The notes beneath the pieces were generated by a model. It saw nothing but the letters and a program-made list of their open reading frames with translations. It made no database searches and was not told the DNA's origin. The position numbers were made by a program, and so were the translations under genes. Shown here one piece after another: positions 1 through 5,553 of a DNA stretch of 10,405 nucleotides; the stretch's first letter is position 1; the number at the start of each line of letters is the position of its first letter. Location: the NCBI GenBank assembly GCA_007129525.1, contig SKVI01000159.1, positions 1 through 10,405 on the forward strand. Reading direction: 5' to 3'. Origin of the DNA: Gemmatimonadota bacterium. GTDB lineage: Bacteria; Gemmatimonadota; Gemmatimonadetes; Longimicrobiales; Gaopeijiaceae.

Positions 1-492
1 CAGTGGGACCCCCTGGCGGTCTGGCGGCTCATCGAGCTCAAGCGTTCCCTCTTCAGGCTCTCCGAGCATGACCCCCGGCTGCGCCCCTGGCAGGATCGCC
101 TCCTGGAGCTCGAGGGCATGGAGGCGGACCCCGTGAACCAGCTCCTGGCCGAGATCGAAGCTCGGTTTGGAGCGGGCGATACCTGGCCGCTGCGGGACGA
201 GAGCCAGCTGGAGCTGTTTCAGAAGGGAGAGCGAGCCGCTTCGGACGAGGGGTGCCGCATCACGGTCCGGACGCGTGCCGGTGCCGTCTTCCACGGAACC
301 TGGGATGAAGTCGTGCGACAGATCCGCGATGCCGCCGGCTTTTCACACGAATCGCCGGCCCACTTCATGCGCCGGCTGGCTGAGGGCTGGCACGAGCGAT
401 ACGGCGTGCACATTCCCCTCACCGACGCGGAAAGCTTCTTGAGAGGGGCCGATGCGGCGGGGCTTTACCGCCTCAGCATCGATTCCCGATAG
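1..492 (+). CDS. Hypothetical protein, C-terminal part (5' end outside window)
   Basis: I do not recognise this protein. The frame is open from the first base to the TAG at 490-492, giving 163 visible residues. Codons before the first internal ATG (118) already show the strong G/C third-position bias of real genes here, so I treat the gene as running in from the left. An ATG start at 118 with a GGAG at 105-108 cannot be excluded. The visible part is soluble, mixed alpha/beta, rich in Arg, Glu and Trp, with no membrane segment. It begins with an amphipathic helical stretch (WRLIELKRSLFRL), has a short Gly/Thr-rich strand region near the middle (TVRTRAGAVFHGTWDE) and ends in a helix-rich tail with HFMRRLAEGWHERYG. 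The zinc-ribbon gene follows after 48 bases on the same strand. No function is proposed. Confidence 0.75.
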   Translation, partial: QWDPLAVWRLIELKRSLFRLSEHDPRLRPWQDRLLELEGMEADPVNQLLAEIEARFGAGDTWPLRDESQLELFQKGERAASDEGCRITVRTRAGAVFHGTWDEVVRQIRDAAGFSHESPAHFMRRLAEGWHERYGVHIPLTDAESFLRGADAAGLYRLSIDSR

Positions 493-499
493 GGCCCTT

Positions 500-531
500 C
501 GCCACGAACCCCAGAACGCCACGAACCCCAG
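500..531. repeat. Tandem direct repeat, 15-bp identical units, period 17
   Basis: The unit CGCCACGAACCCCAG occurs at 500-514 and again at 517-531, separated by AA. With the two bases that follow each unit, 16 of 17 positions match. The pair fills most of the 48-base gap between two genes and ends nine bases before the ATG at 541, where a ribosome binding site would be expected. No Shine-Dalgarno-like sequence is present there. Confidence 0.85.
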
Positions 532-540
532 ATCATTACT

Positions 541-1383
541 ATGAGAGCCAGACTTTCCCTGGTGGACCGATTCTTCTCCACCCTGGTGGACGAGATTCGC
601 GAGCAGGAGCCCTCCTACCTGAAGGCCCCCTTCACGGTGGCCGAGATCTATCAGACCCTCGTCCCCTACCGGACCCACCGCGACCGTATCGGAGCCGAGC
701 TGAACGGTGACTATGAAGACGCTCTCCTGCGTCTTCTGGCCGGCGAGAAGGACTACCTGGAGTTGGAGTCCGATACGGCGCGGGAGCGGATCCGGCTCGA
801 GTTGAGGTCGTCGAATCCCAATACCGGGCTCTACCGGGAGTACGCCGCCGTGGGCGTGCGCCTGAATCCGGAGAAGCTTCCGGAGGAAGGAGATGAGACG
901 GCGCCCACCGACGAGGAGCTGGACACGCTGGTGGGAAGGGCGTTGGATTCGGCGCGCCGCGCCGGGGCCGATGACGATATGCGCCTGGATGACCTTCTGG
1001 GCGAGGCGCTGGATGATGACGGAGCCGACGCCGACGAGGCGGCCTCCGAAGAGACCGACTCTTCCGGATCGGGGACGGCGGTGGTGAGGTCGTCATCGGC
1101 CTCGACCGAATCCGGGGCGCCCGAGACGAAAGAAGCCGCCCGCAGCTCGGAAGCCGCTGCGGCCTCCGACAGGGTCAACGTCGACGCCATACCCGAGGAC
1201 GTAGATATGAACGAGGTTCCCGATGCCTGCCCCGAGTGTTCCAGGACGCTCCCCAGCCGGGAGGGGCTCCGGTTCTGCGCCTACTGCGGGGTCAACGTCT
1301 TCGTGGTTCCGTGCTCGTCGTGTGACGAGGTCATGGAGCGCGACTGGAGTTTCTGCGTCATCTGCGGTGCCGCAGCCGACTGA
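541..1383 (+). CDS. Acidic protein with C-terminal double zinc ribbon
   Basis: The product has 280 residues in three parts. Residues 1-112 form a helical domain starting RARLSLVDRFFSTLVDEI, of no family I recognise. Residues 113-225 are a low-complexity linker rich in Asp, Glu, Ala and Ser, probably disordered. Residues 230-275 carry four CxxC knuckles: C230/C233 with C246/C249, and C258/C261 with C272/C275. These are two consecutive rubredoxin-like zinc ribbons of the kind found in double zinc-ribbon (DZANK-like) proteins. Such ribbons usually bind protein or nucleic acid, but the partner cannot be read from the sequence. There is no signal peptide or membrane segment, so it is probably cytoplasmic. 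ATG 541 is the only ATG, GTG or TTG start between the upstream in-frame stop (490-492) and the conserved-looking N-terminus. No ribosome binding site is visible. The 3' end overlaps the next gene's proposed start. Confidence 0.85.
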   Translation: MRARLSLVDRFFSTLVDEIREQEPSYLKAPFTVAEIYQTLVPYRTHRDRIGAELNGDYEDALLRLLAGEKDYLELESDTARERIRLELRSSNPNTGLYREYAAVGVRLNPEKLPEEGDETAPTDEELDTLVGRALDSARRAGADDDMRLDDLLGEALDDDGADADEAASEETDSSGSGTAVVRSSSASTESGAPETKEAARSSEAAAASDRVNVDAIPEDVDMNEVPDACPECSRTLPSREGLRFCAYCGVNVFVVPCSSCDEVMERDWSFCVICGAAAD

Positions 1384-1843
1384 TACGCGGCTGAGGCGGG
1401 TCCACGGGCCAGCCCTCCTGCTGGCCCTGATCCTGGTAAGCGTTGGAGGGGGCTGCGAGCGAGCCGGCGGGCCTCCGTCAGACCCCGAGCTCCGGGAGTC
1501 CCTGGGCATCGCCGACCACATCCCCATTCACCAGGTTACTCTCAGTGGCCGCGGCGACCATAGCCGGGTCTTTCCGGCACACCTACAGGTGGAGCAGGGC
1601 GATGTGGTACAGTTCCGGGTCATGGACTGGAGGGTTCACCGCGTTCGCTTCTCGATGGACGAGATGGAACCCGATCCGAGTGAGTTCCTCCGAACCACCG
1701 GACAGGCCTCACCCGCGCCTTTGACGGAGCTCGACGCCAGACTCGTCCTCACCTTCGAGGGCGCACCCCCCGGGGAGTACCGCTTCGTGGTGGAGGGCTT
1801 CGGGGACCCGGTGGAGGGAAGCATCCGGGTCCGGGATCCCTGA
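1367..1843 (+). CDS. Cupredoxin-like lipoprotein, copper ligands mostly absent
   Basis: The 158-residue product starts with a bacterial lipoprotein signal: a basic n-region (TRLRRVHG), a hydrophobic core (ALLLALILVSV) and a lipobox-like VGGGC with the lipidated Cys at residue 30. It should be anchored to a membrane facing the periplasm or exterior. The mature part resembles a single cupredoxin beta-barrel: GDVVQFRV (79-86), VHRVRF (90-95) holding the equivalent of the first copper-binding His (His91), then APPGEYRFVVEGFGDPVEGSI (133-153). In copper-binding relatives that last stretch supplies Cys, His and Met ligands; here those places seem to be Val142, Phe145 and Val149. It may therefore be a structural or redox-inactive member. 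The GTG at 1367 gives the complete signal peptide and a 17-bp overlap with the preceding gene. It has no good ribosome binding site, so the start is tentative. Confidence 0.75.
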   Translation: MPQPTDTRLRRVHGPALLLALILVSVGGGCERAGGPPSDPELRESLGIADHIPIHQVTLSGRGDHSRVFPAHLQVEQGDVVQFRVMDWRVHRVRFSMDEMEPDPSEFLRTTGQASPAPLTELDARLVLTFEGAPPGEYRFVVEGFGDPVEGSIRVRDP

Positions 1844-1852
1844 CCCGGCCGG

Positions 1853-1881
1853 TGGCGGACGAGGCCCTGCGCGCCTATACT
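1853..1881 (+). promoter_or_regulatory. Possible sigma70-type promoter before the LeuB-like gene
   Basis: TATACT at 1876-1881 matches the -10 consensus at five of six positions and would start transcription near 1888, about 49 bases before ATG 1937. The -35 region at 1853-1858 (TGGCGG) is poor. The site lies in the only sizeable gap before the leuB-pilT run, which supports it modestly. Confidence 0.35.
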
Positions 1882-1936
1882 CCACCCGCAATCCTCTGTG
1901 AAAATCCCACCTTTCTCGCCTCCGGCTCCAGCGTCC

Positions 1937-3022
1937 ATGGCTCGACTCGCGGTTGTTCCAGGTGACGGCATCGGACCGGAGGTGATGGGCGAGGCGGTGC
2001 GGGTTCTGGCTGTCCTGGCCCAGCATCCGGAGCTGGAGCTGGAGTGGGACGAGTGGAATCTCGGCGCCGACCGGTTTCTCGAGACCGGTGTCAGCATCTC
2101 GGACCGGGAGTTCCAGAACCTGGCCGACGATTACGATGCCATTCTCCTGGGTGCCCTGGGCGATCCGCGGGTCCCCGGCAACGAACACGCCCGGGACATT
2201 CTCCTGGGACTTCGGTTCCGGCTGGACCTCTACGTGAACTACCGCCCGTGCAAGGTGAGGCACCCCCGGTATTCGCCTCTCCGGGATCCGGCCGGTGCAG
2301 CCATGGATGTGCGCATCTTTCGGGAGAACACTGAGGGGAGCTACGCAGGTGTGGGAGGCGCCCTTCGGCAGGGTACGCCGGAGGAGGTGGCCATACAGGA
2401 GGACGTGAACACCTATCGGGGCGTGGAGCGCATCATCCGGGCCGCCTTCGGTTATGCCCGGCGCCATGACCGTCGGCGGGTGACGATGGTGGACAAGGCC
2501 AACGCCATGGCGGCGTCGGGTGCGCTCTGGAGAAGGGTGTTCGAGGAGGTGGCCGCCGACTTCGCCGATATCGAGGCCCAGGCGATGTACGTGGACGCCA
2601 TGGCCATGGACCTGGTGCGGCGCCCCGACCACCACCAGGTGGTGGTCACCTCAAACCTCTTCGGCGATATTCTGAGCGACCTGGGAGCGGTGTTGGCCGG
2701 AGGACTGGGCCTGGCGGCCTCGGCGAACACCCATCCCGGACGGCACGCGCTCTTCGAGCCGGTGCACGGTTCAGCGCCCGACATTGCAGGCCAGGGAACG
2801 GCGAACCCCATGGCTGCCATCCTCTGCGTGGCGCTCCTGCTGGACCACCTGGGTTGGCCCTGGGCGGCCGGGAGGCTCGAGGCGGCGGTAGAGGCTGCCC
2901 TGGCAGACGAGGTGGGGACCCCTGACCTGGGAGGTGACGCCGGCACCGTCCAGGTGGGCCGCTGGATCGCCGATCACCTGACCGATGACCGGACCCTGTG
3001 GGAGAGGCAAACAGATGAGTGA
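1937..3022 (+). CDS. leuB: 3-isopropylmalate dehydrogenase-like enzyme (LeuB / isocitrate dehydrogenase family)
   Basis: This cytoplasmic NAD-linked beta-decarboxylating dehydrogenase has 361 residues, normal for the family. LeuB oxidises and decarboxylates 3-isopropylmalate to 2-oxoisocaproate in leucine synthesis. Family motifs occur in order: PGDGIGPEV (8-16), substrate arginines R93, R103 and R129, catalytic Y136 and K187, metal-binding D220, D244 and D248 (NLFGDILSD), and the cofactor loop FEPVHGSAPDIAG (273-285). The cofactor loop, the GDPxVP segment and the C-terminal TPDLGGDAGT point to LeuB, with closest likeness to the actinobacterial type. FRENTEGSY (128-136) also recalls isocitrate and tartrate dehydrogenases, so a related 2-hydroxyacid substrate is possible. 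I start at ATG 1937 because PGDGIGPEV then lies at the usual distance from the N-terminus; an in-frame start at 1898 adds only a Pro-rich 13-residue tail. No other leucine gene is in the window. Its last 8 bases overlap the next gene. Confidence 0.87.
   Translation: MARLAVVPGDGIGPEVMGEAVRVLAVLAQHPELELEWDEWNLGADRFLETGVSISDREFQNLADDYDAILLGALGDPRVPGNEHARDILLGLRFRLDLYVNYRPCKVRHPRYSPLRDPAGAAMDVRIFRENTEGSYAGVGGALRQGTPEEVAIQEDVNTYRGVERIIRAAFGYARRHDRRRVTMVDKANAMAASGALWRRVFEEVAADFADIEAQAMYVDAMAMDLVRRPDHHQVVVTSNLFGDILSDLGAVLAGGLGLAASANTHPGRHALFEPVHGSAPDIAGQGTANPMAAILCVALLLDHLGWPWAAGRLEAAVEAALADEVGTPDLGGDAGTVQVGRWIADHLTDDRTLWERQTDE
3001..3007 (+). promoter_or_regulatory. Ribosome binding site fixing the start at 3015
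   Basis: GGAGAGG lies seven bases before ATG 3015, inside the end of the LeuB-like gene. It favours 3015 over the in-frame ATG at 2985, which has no such site, and makes the 8-base gene overlap a likely point of translational coupling. Confidence 0.75.
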
Positions 3023-4307
3023 AGCCAAGAAGAGCATCGGAGAGATCCTTCAGGACATGGGGAGGGTCACCCAGGAGGACATCGAACGGGCCCTGGAGCA
3101 TCAGCGCAGGGAGGGGGGGTACTTCGGTCAGGCGTTGGTGGCCCTGGGCGTGGTTCAGCAGGGAGAGCTGGAGTGGGGCCTCGCCTCGCAGTTCGAGATT
3201 CCCTACATCTTCCCCGAAGCGTCGGCGGTGGACCCCGAGACGGCTGGCCTGGTCACGCCGGAGTGGGCCCTGGCCAATGGCGCCCTCCCCATTGCCCGAA
3301 TCGATGATCGCCTGACCCTGGCGGTGGATTCACCCCTCAAGACCGAAACGGCCGAAGAGCTGGCCCGAAAGACGGGTCTCAAGGTGGAACTGGCGCTGGC
3401 ATCGAGCGCCAGCATCCGGAAGGTCATTCGCGAGGTGTTTTCCCGGGACGAGACGGAGCGGGACGAGCTGAATGAGACCGACGCCGTGACCACCCATGAG
3501 CTCAGGAGCCTCGCTCACCGGGACGGTGCCCGGAGCTGGGGACTCTCCGTGCGGGGTGACCGGGCCCTGGGGTGGTATCATGGCCGCCAGGGGACGCGGC
3601 GATTCCGCCTGCGGACCGGATGGAACGAGCTTCTGGAGCGGAGCCTCTCGCCTTCACCGGCCGAGCGACTCCCGGCCCGGGGGGAAGGGGCGTGGATGGC
3701 GCAGTTTCGTGAAGGTGGCGGACACTCCGTGGTGGATGTGAAGGGACTCTCCACCGCCGCCGGCTACGAGCTCCTCTTCACCCCCCGGGAGGAGGACGAG
3801 GACGAGCCGCACGTGCCGGAGCCCCCTGAAGAAATCCTGGACGAGCTGCGTCTGATCTTGCAGGAGGGAGGCCTGATCCTGGCCGTTCGGTCGGCCCCGG
3901 AGCGCCTGGGGTGGCAGCTGCTCCCCCATCTCCCCGACCTTCTCCTTCCCCAGGGGCATCGCTCCCTTCACCTCTCCACCCGGGAAGGGCCGCCACCCCC
4001 CCGTGCCATTCTCACCCTTCCACTGGAGGGACCGGATACGGCCACCCAACGGCGTCTGAAGGAGCTGCGGGAATTCCGGTTCGACTCGGTGGCCGTGGAA
4101 CTGGACAAGGGGCACCACGGGATCTGGGAGGCCACCCTGGAGTTGGCCCCGGTGATCTTCGTGCACCTGTTCCGGGAACACGAACCCGGGGCCTCCGAGA
4201 AGGGGGAAGAGCCGGCGTCCGCCCCGGAGGGCGTGACCTGGATTCTCGACGTGGAAAAGGAAACGGACGGCGCATGGACGTGGAGCCTGGAGCCGGTGGA
4301 GGGGTGA
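3015..4307 (+). CDS. PilB/GspE-like protein: MshEN-type N-domain plus degenerate ATPase region
   Basis: The product has 430 residues, shorter than a typical PilB (about 560). Residues 6-142 match the MshEN/GspE N-terminal domain, with two helical repeats (IGEILQDMGRVTQEDIERAL; FGQALVALGVVQQGELEWGL) followed by an alpha/beta half. Residues 167-257 keep the outline of the PilB N2 domain: HRDGARSWGLSV where SDIHIEP is usual, then AERLPARGE for RLPQDGR, and VVDVKGLSTAAGYELLF for the RVSTLPTVYGE strand. An acidic linker (258-273) leads to a region shaped like the ATPase core. There GLIL (286-289) runs into AVRSAPERLG instead of Walker A GPTGSGKT, FDSVAVELD (356-364) replaces Walker B DVILVGEIRD, and IFVHLF (381-386) replaces the His box. 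Nucleotide hydrolysis therefore looks lost. Intact pilT follows 62 bases later, suggesting a regulatory or structural partner of a pilus motor. The domain reading of 1-142 is firm; the rest is my by-eye alignment. Confidence 0.85.
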   Translation: MSEAKKSIGEILQDMGRVTQEDIERALEHQRREGGYFGQALVALGVVQQGELEWGLASQFEIPYIFPEASAVDPETAGLVTPEWALANGALPIARIDDRLTLAVDSPLKTETAEELARKTGLKVELALASSASIRKVIREVFSRDETERDELNETDAVTTHELRSLAHRDGARSWGLSVRGDRALGWYHGRQGTRRFRLRTGWNELLERSLSPSPAERLPARGEGAWMAQFREGGGHSVVDVKGLSTAAGYELLFTPREEDEDEPHVPEPPEEILDELRLILQEGGLILAVRSAPERLGWQLLPHLPDLLLPQGHRSLHLSTREGPPPPRAILTLPLEGPDTATQRRLKELREFRFDSVAVELDKGHHGIWEATLELAPVIFVHLFREHEPGASEKGEEPASAPEGVTWILDVEKETDGAWTWSLEPVEG

Positions 4308-4353
4308 CGCCGATTCCGCCCGATCCCTGGATGACCCCGACCTGTTAAGAGCT

Positions 4354-4359
4354 GGAGGT
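4354..4359 (+). promoter_or_regulatory. Ribosome binding site of pilT
   Basis: GGAGGT, a full Shine-Dalgarno core, stands ten bases before ATG 4370. It is the strongest such site in the rightward run. Confidence 0.75.
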
Positions 4360-4369
4360 AACGGCCACG

Positions 4370-5443
4370 ATGGCGAAGATCGATCAATTCTTGAAGGCGT
4401 TGGCGGAAAACGGAGGCTCAGATCTGCATCTGACCACCGGCGCCAAACCCCTGATGCGTCTGCACGGGGTCATGAAGCCCTTTCCCTTCCGCGAGCTCAC
4501 CGCTCGCGACATGGAGTCGCTGGTCTACGAGATCATGCGGGACGAGTGGCGACAGACCTTCGAAGAGACCATGGACTTCGACTTCGCCTACGAGATCCCC
4601 GACGTGGCCCGCTTTCGGGTCAATGTGTTCTGGCAGCGGAAGGGGATGGGGGCCGTCTTCCGGACGATTCCCACCGACATCCTCACCGCGGATCAGCTCG
4701 GGCTGCCCCCTGCGGTGCGGCGGTTCGCCGAGCTGTCCAAGGGGCTCATACTGGTCACCGGCCCCACCGGGTCGGGCAAGTCCACGACCCTGGCGGCCCT
4801 CGTCGATCTCATCAACGAGCAGCGAACCGACCACATCCTCACCATTGAGGATCCCATCGAGTTCACCCACCAGAACAAGAGCTGTCTGGTGAATCAGCGG
4901 GAGGTGGGCACCAACACCCGCTCCTTTGCCACGGCGCTCCGGGCTGCGCTCCGGGAGGACCCGGACGTGATCCTGGTAGGTGAGATGCGCGACCGCGAGA
5001 CCATCGAGCTGGGCATGACCGCAGCCGAGACCGGGCACCTGGTGTTTGGCACCCTCCATACCAATTCGGCCCCCAAGACGGTGGATCGTATCATCGACGT
5101 CTTCCCGGCGGACCAGCAGCCCCAGATTCGTTCTATGCTGGCCGAGTCGCTGAAGGGGGTCATCTCGCAGGTCCTGCTGAAGAAGAAGGGTGGAAAGGGC
5201 CGGGTGGCCGCCCTGGAGGTCATGGTGGGCACGTCGGCGCTGGCGAACATGATTCGTGAAAACAAGGTGCACCAGATCCCCTCCATCATCCAGACGGGGA
5301 AGCGGGAAGGGATGCAGCTCCTGGACCAGCATATCATGGACCACCTCATGGCCGGGCTCATCGAGCCCGGGGAAGCCTACGCCAAGGCGCACAACAAGCA
5401 GATTTTCGAGTCGCACCTGAAGGAGGCTGAAGAAGGCGCCTGA
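4370..5443 (+). CDS. pilT: Type IV pilus retraction ATPase PilT
   Basis: PilT is a hexameric cytoplasmic ATPase at the base of the type IV pilus that drives retraction, hence twitching motility, DNA uptake and surface sensing. The 357 residues match the family length. Visible motifs are SDLHLT near the N-terminus (17-22), Walker A GPTGSGKS (131-138), the Asp box with IEDPIEF (159-165), Walker B DPDVILVGEMRD (198-209), the His box GHLVFGTLHTNSA (222-234) and the C-terminal ANMIRE (292-297). The last corresponds to the AIRNLIRE signature that separates PilT from PilB. It has no MshEN domain, as expected. All catalytic residues appear intact, in contrast to the preceding gene. No pilin, PilC or intact PilB gene is in the window. 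The gap of 110 bases to the thiolase start holds no clear T-tailed terminator, so read-through is possible. Confidence 0.95.
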   Translation: MAKIDQFLKALAENGGSDLHLTTGAKPLMRLHGVMKPFPFRELTARDMESLVYEIMRDEWRQTFEETMDFDFAYEIPDVARFRVNVFWQRKGMGAVFRTIPTDILTADQLGLPPAVRRFAELSKGLILVTGPTGSGKSTTLAALVDLINEQRTDHILTIEDPIEFTHQNKSCLVNQREVGTNTRSFATALRAALREDPDVILVGEMRDRETIELGMTAAETGHLVFGTLHTNSAPKTVDRIIDVFPADQQPQIRSMLAESLKGVISQVLLKKKGGKGRVAALEVMVGTSALANMIRENKVHQIPSIIQTGKREGMQLLDQHIMDHLMAGLIEPGEAYAKAHNKQIFESHLKEAEEGA

Positions 5444-5540
5444 ACCCCGTTCACGGGCCGGGGTACCGGGCCCGGAGCACTGAACCAACCGTGACAACCG
5501 GGTGGCCGCTCCGGCAGCTTTCGGGGCGCCGCCGATTCAA

Positions 5541-5548
5541 GAGAGGGG
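5541..5548 (+). promoter_or_regulatory. Ribosome binding site fixing the thiolase start
   Basis: GAGAGGGG lies five bases before ATG 5554. It supports this start over the in-frame GTG at 5491, whose extra 21 residues are Arg-rich and have no counterpart in thiolases. Confidence 0.65.
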
Positions 5549-5553
5549 TTTGG

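Noticed and set aside
1223..1366. Extension of the lipoprotein gene back to ATG 1223
   Set aside because: It overlaps the cysteine-rich zinc-ribbon coding in another frame, and would bury the lipoprotein signal 48 residues into the protein.
1898..1936. Alternative start of the LeuB-like gene
   Set aside because: It adds a Pro/Ser-rich 13-residue stretch before the first strand that relatives lack; no better ribosome binding site supports it.
1709..2635. Leftward open frame of 308 codons
   Set aside because: It runs opposite the lipoprotein end and the LeuB-like gene, both with clear family motifs on the plus strand.
5444..5480. Possible terminator after pilT
   Set aside because: The region holds several short GC inverted repeats around GGGCC/GGTACC, but no T-run follows, so termination is not supported.
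4418..5497. Leftward open frame of 359 codons
   Set aside because: It lies opposite pilT, which has all family motifs. The antisense product is Gly/His/Leu-rich with no recognisable motif.
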